A DNA stretch of 64,000 bases, from contig NC_037592.1 in assembly GCF_003073045.1 (NCBI RefSeq), forward strand, positions 1,709,371 through 1,773,370. The letters are read 5' to 3'. The notes beneath the pieces were generated by a model that saw only the letters and a program-made list of their open reading frames with translations, was not told the DNA's origin and ran no database searches. Of this stretch, positions 55,408-64,000 are shown piece after piece (positions within the stretch are counted from its first letter, which is position 1; each line of letters begins with the position of its first letter). The translations under genes and the position numbers were made by a program. Source of the stretch: Pomacea canaliculata. Lineage: Eukaryota > Mollusca > Gastropoda > Architaenioglossa > Ampullariidae.

Positions 55408-56121
55408 GTAAACCATCATAAAGAAAAAGACACGCTATCAAAGTGTCTCGGAAGAGAGGAGGAGCCGAGTACATACAATGCAGAACGTTTTTATAACTTA
55501 TATATACTCTAAAGTAAATATACTATTTATTTATTAATTCCAACCATGTCCAAATTCAATGCAGAATACCACGGATGAAAGAGCATGAATGACAAAAGAG
55601 AGTTTTTTACAACTTGACAGTATAACATTTTTTTGTGTTTTGTTTTGTTTTGCTTGCATATGTATAAGATAAATTGTGATGATTATGAAGGGAGGCAAAA
55701 CCAGGGGAGAGTGATTCTGCCCCACCAAGGAGAGGGAGGAGGTTGAATGAAAAAAATGGGGAAACAAAAGATTTTCTCATTAAAGGTGAGCTTTACAGCA
55801 AAGCTTACAGAGGACATTATTAGAGATCTCCTTTTTGGAAGTACATGATATGTGAGTCAATGTTATTATTTGCAGAAAAATCTAGAAAAGCGAAGGGAGC
55901 CACAGCCAGCTGGGGAGTGATTCTGCACTTGATTTAAAAAAAAAAACGGATGGAAAAGCGTGAATGACGAAAGAGATTGAGTGACAAAAGTTCTCAGAAT
56001 GCGTTTATGGATGATGTAAATTATTTGCTGTTGACCTATTTTGTCTTCTTTCTTCACTGATCGATACCAAGGCAATAAGGTACGGAGTGTAGGAAGTCTT
56101 TTTGCATCTTTTTTTTTTCAG
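55408..56121. other. Intron-like stretch with degraded exon pieces
   Basis: It contains the repeated intron word near 55,497, two degraded copies of the REPQPG-type exon start (55,690 and 55,875), and GTGAATGACGAAAGAG at about 55,959, shared with 8,382. Confidence 0.45.
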
Positions 56122-56339
56122 CCTATAGAAACACAAAGCGGGGTAGATGGTCGCTCAAAAAAGCCAGAACAAGCGAGTACCTATTTTGGTACATGCAATC
56201 TATTACGGAGGGGCTTCCAGAAGAGGCAGGACTTGAAATCAATTACAAATTGCACACTGAGTATTACCAGTTTTTGGAAGAGAGAAAAGCATCTCATTAG
56301 ATACAGAATGGGCATAGCTGGTTCCTACCAGCAAAAAAG
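56122..56339 (+). CDS. BESS-like exon copy 6, intact
   Basis: After TTTTTTTTTTCAG the exon reads, in the phase left by AADSDD...ENQ: A-YRNTKRGRWSLKKARTSEY, then YMQSITEGLPEEAGLEINYK and YYQFLEERKASH with a stop at 56,298-56,300. Helical spacing and the E-[DG]-LPEE turn recall BESS motifs, which mediate protein-protein contacts in insect transcription factors; this is inference. The next donor, AAAAAAG|GTAAACC, leads to the exon at 57,033, whose copy at 52.5 kb encodes the extension ending KSL. Confidence 0.55.
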
Positions 56340-57032
56340 GTAAACCATCATAAAGCCATTAACTAAGGCTCTGACATGAAAGATGCAGTAACTAAGGTAA
56401 ACCATCATAAAGCCAGTAACTAAGGCTCTAACGTCATAGAGGAACCAGTTTTGTAAATAGTTGAAACATGCAGAAAATGAAAACAGCATGCCTGAGACGA
56501 AATTTAAAACCAGGACATCTATTTATCTTTATTCACGATCAACTCTAAACTGTTGCACCACTAGACTGACCTCAGCGCGAGAAAGATATGAGTGCAGCTA
56601 GGGAATGCATGTTTGAACGGTCAGCAATGGAGGAGTGGGGTTTTATTATTTTCTTACAAAGTTCAAATTGTGCATAATCATTTGCAAAGATTATGGTTGC
56701 CTGCGGTTGTTACATGGTCTCCAAAAAAAGGAGAGGGGCAATGGAAGAAAGGAGGAGCCCTGTACTTACAATACAGAACATTTATTTAACTTATATATAC
56801 CCTAAAGTAAATATACTATTTATTTATTAATTCCAACCATGTCCAAATTCAATGCAGATTAGATACCTTCGATCGATTACCGAAGATCTACCAGAAGAAG
56901 TGTGTTATTTACGTAGGTGGATGACTGTTTAGTCAAGCAAATTGTTACTTCATATATGGATTATTTAGGTAAATGAATGACAGCAAAGTCACAATGTATT
57001 GAACCTGTGACTTTCATTTTTTTTTTTTTCAG
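56340..57032 (+). other. Intron absent from the 52.3 kb copy; partial motif inside
   Basis: GTAAAC to TTTTTTTTTTCAG. Inside, TTAGATACCTTCGATCGATT near 56,867 begins another partial motif copy (RYLRSITEDLPEEV), and the segment 'ACGTCATAGA-GAACAGTTTTG, AACATGCAGAAAATGAAAAC' at 56,428-56,528 repeats 54,600-54,700. Confidence 0.5.
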
Positions 57033-57150
57033 CCTCTAGTTTAATGTTTATGTAACCATTCGTTTCAGTTTCAATGTTATTTTTGTTCAAGTTGTTCTCA
57101 TTTCATTGTCATTTATTTTTAAAATGAATGGTTTGCGTTTTGTGTGTGTG
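57033..57150 (+). CDS. Last exon of the cluster gene (SL-stop and 3' UTR)
   Basis: CCTCTAGTTTAATGTTTATG follows a long pyrimidine tract and AG. In the frame seen in the spliced copy it adds only Ser-Leu-stop, then a 3' UTR about 95% identical to 52,499-52,590. Confidence 0.45.
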
Positions 57151-57283
57151 TGTGTTTTGGGGGTGTGTAGATACTGGGATTTAATGCATATGTGGTCCTT
57201 TGGCTGCCTTAAAAATACTTTAATGTTTTAGACCTAATGTTTTATAATTTTAAAGTGACTTTTTTCTCTTTTTTTCAAAATAG

Positions 57284-57318
57284 TGATGGAAGGGAAAAGG
57301 AAAAGAAGAAGACAAGAA
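57284..57318 (+). CDS. Cluster mini-exon, second copy: MEGKRKRRRQE
   Basis: A 35-nt exon between TTTTTTTCAAAATAG and GAA|GTAAGT, phase 1 in and phase 0 out as in the 53,795 copy. The basic run KRKRRR is NLS-like. The intron that follows is also shared (GTTTCTTCTGATTTTATTTA). Confidence 0.5.
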
Positions 57319-57579
57319 GTAAGTTCCTCATGTTTCTTCTGATTTTATTTACCCATTCCTGACGGCTGTTTACTTTGCATGCTTGGGAGTAGTGTTAGCT
57401 CAGGAAAGGCATTTTATGTTGCTTTTGCTTGCTTTTTGACAGTTTTATTTTGTTAGCCTTATTTTCTACTGTATTTATCTTCCATAAATCATTGGTGTTT
57501 TATATGGGTATTCTTATACTAGTAGGTTGAAATATGCACATGTATAATGTCTTTCTTTTTTTTTAAAAAAAAAAAAAAA

Positions 57580-58840
57580 AAGCTTGGCTTCTGGTAAGTT
57601 TAAAGTACAAGCCGAGTGCAACAATTTTCTTTAGGATCGTTTTTTTTTTTTTCCGAATACCTATGGATACCAAAAAAATGGATACCAAAAGACTCCGGAA
57701 AGAGGATCTCAACCAGACCTGGGCAAAGGCCGGCCCGCCTCCTATCTCTGACCGGCCCGCCCGATTTAAAAAAAAAAAAAAAAAAAAAAAGCTTGGCTTC
57801 TGGTAAGTTTAAAGTACAAGCCGAGTGCAACAATTTTTCTTTAGGATCGTTTTTTTTTTTTTCCGAATAGCTATGGATACCAAAAAAAATGGATATCAAA
57901 AGACTCTGCCAAGAGGATCTTAACCAGACCTGGGCAAAGGCCGCCCGCCTCCTATCTCTGACCGGCCTGCCCGCTTTAAAAAAAAAAAAAGCTTGGCTTC
58001 TGTAAGTTTAAAGTACAAGCCGAGTGGAACAATTTTTCTTTAGGATCGTTTTTTTTTTTTTTCCGAATAGCTATGGATACCAAAAAAAATGGATACCAAA
58101 AGAAGCCAACAAAAGAGGATCTTAACCAGACCTGGGCAAAAAGGCCGGCCCGCCTCCTATCTCTGACCGGCCCCGCCCGCTTTTAAAAAAAAAAAAAAAA
58201 AAAAAAGCTTGGCTTCTGGTAAGTTTAAAGTACAAGCCGAGTTGCAACAATTTTTCTTTAGGATCAGGTTAAGTTAATTTAAATGTAGCCCACCCCCAAA
58301 AAAATATGCATGCCTAGACACATTAATTAGACTTTTTTTTAATATTTGCAGTCAGATTCTAAAACAAGTCAATATGATATATGAAGGGAAAGCGAGATGC
58401 GCCACAAAAGTCCCTATGTTTCTTCTGATTTATTTAACCTGTAAAACCTGACTACTGTGTTTACTTTGCATGCTTGGGAGTAGTGTTAGCTCAGGAAAGG
58501 CATTTTATGTTGCTTTTGCTTGCTTTTTGACAGTTTTATTTTGTTAGCCTTATTTTCTACTGTATTTATCTTCCATAAATCATTGGTGTTTTATATGGGT
58601 ATTCTTATACTAGTAGGTTGAAATATGCACATGTATAATGTCTTTCTTTTTTTTAAAAAAAAAAAAAAAAAAAAAGCTTGGCTTCTGGTAAGTTTAAAGT
58701 ACAAGCCGAGTGCAACAATTTTTCTTTAGGATCGTTTTTTTTTTTCCGAATAGCTATGGATACCAAAAAAATGGATACCAAAAGACTCTGCCAAGAGGAT
58801 CTTAACCAGACCTGGGCAAAGGCCGGCCCGCGTATCTTTT
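57580..58840. repeat. Tandem array of about 200-216-bp units with hAT-like words
   Basis: AGCTTGGCTTCTG starts units at 57,581, 57,790, 57,990 and 58,206, and again at 58,675. Each has an A tract, AAGTTTAAAGTACAAGCCGA, TTTCTTTAGGATCG, a T tract, AGCTATGGATACCAAAAAAA, and ACCAGACCTGGGCAAAGGCC with GGCCCGCC. CAGACCTGGGCAAAGGCCGG looks like the end of a hAT element. The segment 57,370-57,580 (TACTTTGCATGCTTGGGAGT onwards) recurs at 58,458-58,670. Confidence 0.8.
58352..58391 (+). CDS. Cluster mini-exon remnant: SDSKTSQYDI
   Basis: It follows the same intron 3' pattern (CCTAGACACATTAATTAG, T tract, AATATTTGCAG) as the exons at 53,551 and 54,055. It reads SDSKTSQYDI and stops, so it is a truncated or alternative end. 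Confidence 0.35.
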
Positions 58841-58844
58841 TTTC

Positions 58845-59057
58845 TTGAACAGTGAAGCAACTTCGGAAGCCTTCGGAACTTCGGAAGCCTTCGGAAGCGT
58901 GACGTCAGCGACCTTGCACACTTCCCTTCTAAGCCAACCTCCGCTTCACTCTTTGACAGCTATGAAACTTGTTCTGGGGGCTTATTCTACAACTTTTAAA
59001 TACTATGAAGGGTGGCACAAAGTGAATTATGACAGGCAAAATAGCTCAAGGCCTTAA
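58845..59057 (+). other. Short frame with duplicated ACTTCGGAAGCCTTCGG
   Basis: The word is repeated in tandem and gives SEAFGTSEAFGS. The rest (SLTAMKLVLGAYSTTFKYYE) has no family signal. I do not call it a gene. Confidence 0.3.
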
Positions 59058-59082
59058 ACTGATGACAGATAAAGGTAAAATC

Positions 59083-59334
59083 AATGAGGGCCCATCCAAC
59101 ACAAGCGAGACGATGTTTCTACAAGTACGTTAGATTGCAATGCTTCGTAAGCTTCGCCTCTGTAGTCGAGTGGTGAGGTGTGAGGCCTGTTGTTTGAAAG
59201 TAGGTGTGTTCGAAACTTGGGGTGGCGATCGTTTTTATTTTGCTTTGGAATGTTTTTCGTTCTCTAATATGATCACTTTTCTATCAAGCTTTTCATTAAA
59301 ACTTATTGATTGACAATGGAAACCATATAATCTA
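59083..59334 (+). mobile_element. tRNA-derived SINE, copy C (head plus body)
   Basis: It starts AATGAGGGCCC and has the AAGCGAGACGATGTTT word, box A-like CTGTAGTCGAGTGGTGAGG near 59,160 and box B-like GTGTTCGAAACTTGG near 59,206. The body follows, with GGAATGTTTTTCGTTCTC and TAATATGATCACTTTTC. Box B is better preserved here than in copy B. Confidence 0.7.
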
Positions 59335-59528
59335 GTGTTTGCAAGCGACCATTTGTTTGACATGATCAACAATGTTAAAATTTAGGTGGAACTAGTCATT
59401 TTATGTATTTTGTTGTTGCTTCCCTTCGATCACTCTTTACAGGCCGTGGGGTTTTTTCTGTCCTCTACAATCGAATGCGATTATGCTATGCTATGCTAAA
59501 AATGCAGAAACTTAGGGAGGTTCTCTTT

Positions 59529-59614
59529 TCAGTTTTCATTCTCTAATATGATCAATTTTCTGTCAAGGCTTTCATTAAAACCTATTGATTGCCGAGAGAA
59601 GTCATGTAATCTAG
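59529..59614 (+). mobile_element. SINE body fragment, copy D
   Basis: TTTTCAGTTTTCATTCTCTA, ATATGATCAATTTTCTGTCA and CCTATTGATTGCCGAGAGAA match the body of copies A-C. No head is seen. Confidence 0.7.
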
Positions 59615-59619
59615 CTGTG

Positions 59620-61170
59620 TATAGTCTTAAAAGTCTAGTCTTATTGATAGACACCTAATCTCTACTATGATACTTTGATAGTGAAATGTACATATTTTAC
59701 ACTTACAGATGTTTAAAATTGCATCAACACAGTAATAATAATTATTGCTTTTGAAAGAACATATTTTTATTTTTATATGTGTGTTTCTTTTCTCAATTCA
59801 AACTACTCCCAGCCACTGCGAGATTGTTAGACACGCCTTTGCGAAGTGATCTGTAATTTCAAACGATGGAGCTAGTATTCAGCAATCGAGGGGTATAGGT
59901 AAAGTTCACGTTTAAAACATAGGAAAACTAAAGGGCTGATGTTGTAGTGAGGTGACAATTTTAGTATAGCAATGCACTAACTGAAACTCAACTGAAAGAC
60001 AGAGGGCGAAAGCTGCGCTAAGCAACAACTTCAGTCGCTTCCTTTCTAAAAAGTGGGAAAAAACCATTTAAATATAAAATGTATAATATGTTTCTCATAT
60101 ATTCATACAGGGCTAGATGTATATAAAAAAACCCTCAACTTTTGCTCATTCTGTTACCCTAGTAAATAAAGATTTATCATTTGTCAACAATAACATAAAC
60201 AGATTTTTGGTCCACCTTGGGCTTTCATTCTGTCAGACATTTGTAAAAACCATACTGAAAACATGTATACTCAAAGCTCACAGTCCAAAAAAGTTTATTC
60301 AGAACCCTCAGAGGGCATGTAGAACAAACTGTATTATACACAATAATGAAATATGTGATGAATGCACTGTATATTTGAAGAACTATATACACAGAGAGTA
60401 AACGAAGAAAAAGTAATTAAATGTTCACTATGTACACAATAACAAACTTTGATCTGAATTCTTTTCACCGAATTTGCTATGATGTTGGCAATTAGATTAT
60501 TCTTATAAGTTTTGTTAAAATCTTTCTTAGTGCTACCAGATATTTAAACTTGTAGGAGATTGGATTATTTCAGCAGAAGTTCACAAAATAATTTAATTCA
60601 TGTTCTTTTTCGAAAACTCCCATAGAAGTATTGAGAGGTTTCATACCCAACATTATTTAGATGGCATTTTTTTTTTTACATAAACATCCATTTTACATGA
60701 TGTACATTTTACAACAGTCAAAATCATTGCACATGTATCTTTCTTTTTCTCTAATTCTGTAGTTACAACAGTGTTACAATAAATTTTACTTTCATAAGTT
60801 CTAGATTCAGAAATATGAAGTATCACATCAAGGAAAATGAATAATTTAATAAAGCAGCACAGATAAAATCGTTTGCCACACACGTGTCCATGAACATGAC
60901 TACATTCTCCATTGATTATCATGTTAACGGCAAGTTTTTTAATAAATAGAAAAAAACAGCAACAGGAATCCCCCTTATAGACACAAGAAGAAAAAATATA
61001 TCCTGTAAGAAAAGGTCTACTTCCAAAACCAGCTTTCACAACCCGATACTGTTGAATAAATTGGACGAGTTTTATGGTTATATTATTGAAACATAGAATT
61101 TATATTTATAAAAGCCTATCATTTTTCACTCTGTAAATTATTCCTAAAGTTGATCACTTTGCATGATGGC
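59620..61170. other. No supported gene
   Basis: AT-rich DNA downstream of the MULE-type gene. The minus-strand frame at 60,653-61,039 is Cys/Phe/Lys-rich without a recognised domain. It could be 3' UTR of the transposase gene. Confidence 0.4.
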
Positions 61171-61176
61171 ATTTCC

Positions 61177-62990
61177 CTAAGCTTTCATTGTTTTTAACAC
61201 ACTGGCTAATTTACTGTGTGCTGCTTTGTGTTTTTTTCTTGGCAGGAGCTGACAGCTTTCTGATAAATTTCTCTTTTTTGTATTATTAGAAAATTTTGCA
61301 TTGATTGGTTTTCTGCCACTTTGCAAGCACCGCCTGCCCCCAACATATGTTGTTCGACGGGCAATTGCTGATGGCTGAACAGGAATAATACCCCGTCGAA
61401 CAACTGAAGAGACTCCAGTGTTTTCTCCAAAATTGAAAAGTGCTGTCGACAGTGCACTTGTGGTTCTTAACTTTTCAAATTTTTTAATAAAACTGTCAGC
61501 AGCTGGCAAAAGTTCGTCATTATTTTCTATTTCTTTTAAAAGTTTGTCCATGGTTTTTTTTAATTGTTGTATTATATCATCATTCTGTCTGTTAGTGGTA
61601 TGGATGTCAAACTCGTCCTCGGAGTCATGTGTCGATATTTCTTCAATCCTGTTGTTGTTGTCAGTCTCAAATTTTGTGTCTTCAGTTTCCAAATTTGTAC
61701 TGGAAGTATGCGGTTCAATGATGTCTTCTCGATTATCAACAAGAGGCTGGAACCATTCCTCCTGAATATTATCATGTCCAGTTGCTAGCTGGAAGAAATG
61801 TCTCCTTGCTTTGATATCCTTAATAGGAAATATATTACATGAAGAAACATTAAAAAATTTTATGACAGCATGCTGGTGCTTGCAGGGTGCACCTGTCATG
61901 CCATTTGGGCAAGAACACATGTCTGTGTTCATGTCTACTTGGTATGACTTACCATGTTCATTCTCACTTTTTAACTTCAAAAATAAAATCTCCTACAGAC
62001 TGAACCATTTCCCTCTTAATATTTTCTGTACCATATAAATAACGTCTGCTAACTGTAGCATCTCTCCTACCATTGGCAAGGTTCAACAGCCGCCTTTCAT
62101 AGTAGGCAGGAAGCCGTGTTAATAAGAAATCAAGCAGCTGCTGAGTGTTATAGGCACGTGTGCGGCAGAAGATTTTATCTTTCAAAACATGCATAGCTGC
62201 TTCACAGTAGTTGTTTGTGTTATTTCCACGCACAGGAAGGTCTTTTCTAAAAGTGACTGCCCATAGACTTTTTCGTTCAAACTGCTTTTCTAAATACAGT
62301 TTGAATTTGGGATTGTTCCTAACAACATCATCTCTACAGGCATTATCATAAACATTAACTATTTCATCATCACTCTGAGCATAAACCATTTTTTTGATGA
62401 TGCTCAGTAGATGAGGCCTGCTTTCTTTTTGTATGTTGTTTCGGGCCTCCCAGAGGAAGCGCCAAGCGGCCTGAAGTACATGAAACGTACAAAGAAGAAG
62501 TGTTGCTTCAGGGAATGCAGCTTGCAGGCTCTGCCTTTCAGCACTACTGTCATCTGTGAGGAACACCTGAGGTCCTCTATTACCCCTTCCAAAAAAAGCA
62601 TCAGAGGGCAAAAGTTCTTTATACAGTGACAAGGCATCTGTTATTACTTCTGTTGCTTCAGAAGAAACAATAAGGCAGCCTAAAGGGAGTCCACCTGCAA
62701 CACTGTGAGTGAGAAGCAGGAAAACTCTGAAGTCATACCTGTCCACCCCCCCTGAGGCATCCATAAAAACGAGTTCACCACTTGCACGGTGCAGTGTGTG
62801 CACTCTCATCATGAGGGGAGTGCAGACAGCTATGGCTATCTTCCCTGATGCTGTTTCTTTTACCTTGCAGAACTCCCCATTTAGTTCTGCATTGAATGTC
62901 CTGCAAGCTGTCTCTAGGCTGTCAATCAGCTGTTCTGAAGAGGTTGAAGAGGATGAAGGGTATTTCTCATCAAATACTTTTTTGTACAGC
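61177..62990 (-). CDS. MULE-type transposase with SWIM zinc finger, main exon
   Basis: Acceptor TCCCTACATTTCAG. DDE landmarks in order: FMDASGGVDRYDF (first Asp), VFLTDDSSAERQSLQAAFPE (second Asp), CTFHVLQAAWRF, and TNNYCEAAMHVLK (catalytic Glu). A SWIM zinc finger follows: CSCPNGMTGAPCKHQH (CxCxnCxH). The C-terminal part is acidic, then basic (RGIIPVQPSAIARRTTY, RKKHK). A run of five A on the coding strand (61,968-61,972) holds one base too many: the DDE part ends at VKK-stop and the SWIM part opens in the next frame, with EVKSENEHG restored by dropping one A. It cuts and pastes DNA if active. It could also be a domesticated gene, as introns are present. Confidence 0.82.
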
Positions 62991-63607
62991 CTGAAATGTA
63001 GGGAGAGGAAGAAATGAAATAAGAAAGAGTGTCTTATTTTCTTTGTTTGGAATAAATTAAAGTTAATTAACCTAATGGCTTAGTCCTTACATCGACCAAA
63101 TACACATGTGATATTTGCTCATCAAAAAAAGACTTTACTACAAGAGCTGAAGTATGCTACAAGAATAAAATAAAAACACAGATAAAATTTTTTAAAAACT
63201 GACATGTTTCATGCTTGCTCTGTCCAAACTAAGGACATTCAACACCCCTTACAATAGAAGAAAAATAGCTCAATGTTCAAATCATAGACATTTTAGGCAC
63301 TATTTACTTCTCATTTCTTCATCAAATCAATATTGCAGTTTCTGATAAAATTTTATAATATAATAAACCCAAAAACCTTGATTGTAAGGGTATAACATTA
63401 GCAATTATACTGTGCTCTAACGCTTAAGGCACATATTTATTTATGTGAACTTATTTTTAATTGTATAGTAAACGTATAAGAATACACAAGTAAAGAAACA
63501 CTAGGGACTTGGGGATTATGTAGAACAGGTGAAATTATGGTCAAGTCATGTGTAAAATGCTATGAACATCTAATTCTATTGATAAACCAGCTGCAGATGT
63601 TAAGTAC
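62991..63607 (-). other. Intron of the MULE-type gene
   Basis: GTACTT to TACATTTCAG. The phase agrees (two bases plus one make Arg). AT-rich with no other feature. Confidence 0.6.
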
Positions 63608-63969
63608 CTGTAACAAAACTGCACATCAGGACAAAAAGCTCTGTCAGCAGCCTGATATATATAGTTGGCTCCATGTTCCATTTGCAGGTCCATCTGATGC
63701 ATTTCAAGTGCTGAAGATGGAGAGTGGCCCTTTGAAAAAAGCCATTTGAATTTGGCGATTGTCTCATCATTTACATCCCTATGACGTAGAGAATCAGCAC
63801 TATACAGACTATGATTGTGAGTGTGTTCAATCTGAAGGCATGTAGGGAAATCTTTCAAAAGCGGGTCTATGTTCTTTGCTCTGCAAAAAAGGATGTAACA
63901 TCTCACTGACTGTTCATTGCTATGAAAGTTACATAACCATACACCCATCACAGCTTCAACAATGATCAA
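63608..63969 (-). CDS. MULE-type transposase, upstream exon (partial at window edge)
   Basis: Reads LIIVEAVMGVWLCNFHSNEQ, IDPLLKDFPTCLQIEHTHNH and VQFCYR, then donor CAG|GTACTT. The C...H-H spacing and the EHTHNH stretch resemble the FLYWCH/WRKY-like DNA-binding part in front of MULE catalytic domains (inference). No ATG in this frame lies at the left limit, so the exon start or an upstream acceptor is at or beyond about 63,970-64,000. Confidence 0.65.
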
Positions 63970-64000
63970 ATGTCGTCTTCCCCATATTTACTATGTAAGT

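Noticed and set aside
60653-61039. 128-codon minus-strand frame downstream of the transposase
   Set aside because: Low-complexity Cys/Phe/Lys composition with no recognised domain; more likely 3' UTR or intergenic.

Overview
This window is eukaryotic and most likely from a mollusc, probably a gastropod. It is AT-rich, has short exons in long introns, and is full of microsatellites and fragments of LINEs, a SINE, and Tigger, hAT and MULE transposons. Its best gene encodes a secreted acidic protein with chitin-binding type-2 and laminin-G-like domains, the composition of molluscan shell-matrix proteins of the Pif/BMSP kind. Species cannot be fixed from the sequence.

Layout. 1-8.2 kb: no supported gene. 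8.2-10.4 kb: a tandemly duplicated exon unit and a terminal exon of an unrecognised basic protein family, followed by a Tigger/pogo remnant (10,459-11,110) and copies of a tRNA-headed SINE. 12.6-17.6 kb: three phase-compatible minus-strand exons of a beta-propeller protein (JIP3/ARHGEF10-like in pattern), a duplicated piece of its last exon, and a Gypsy-type pol fossil. 17.6-25.4 kb: hAT-like, LINE and tandem-repeat debris. 25.6-36.5 kb: one plus-strand shell-matrix-type gene of 15 exons, from TATA box to polyadenylation signal. Two near-identical modules look at first like two genes, but an acidic linker exon at 31,071-31,323 splices them in phase. 39.0-41.0 kb: a complete minus-strand coiled-coil gene of the SIKE/FGFR1OP2 family (222 residues). 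41-52 kb: mostly gene-free, with a clean 349-bp hAT MITE, a gag fossil and LINE pieces.

52.3-58.8 kb: the least explained part. It has many short exons with matching splice phases encoding basic, NLS-like and Ser/Asp-rich segments joined to a repeated helical motif that resembles a BESS motif (inference). One copy looks like a retrocopy, since it lacks an intron that a sister copy keeps. Intron and exon similarity ties this cluster to the 8.2-10.4 kb locus. A tandem array of about 210-bp units with hAT-like ends follows. 61.2-64 kb: a minus-strand MULE-type transposase with DDE residues and a SWIM zinc finger, multi-exon, with a single homopolymer frameshift, running to the window edge.

The identified host genes do unrelated jobs (shell or extracellular matrix, STRIPAK/kinase-linked scaffold, propeller scaffold), so no operon-like cooperation is implied.
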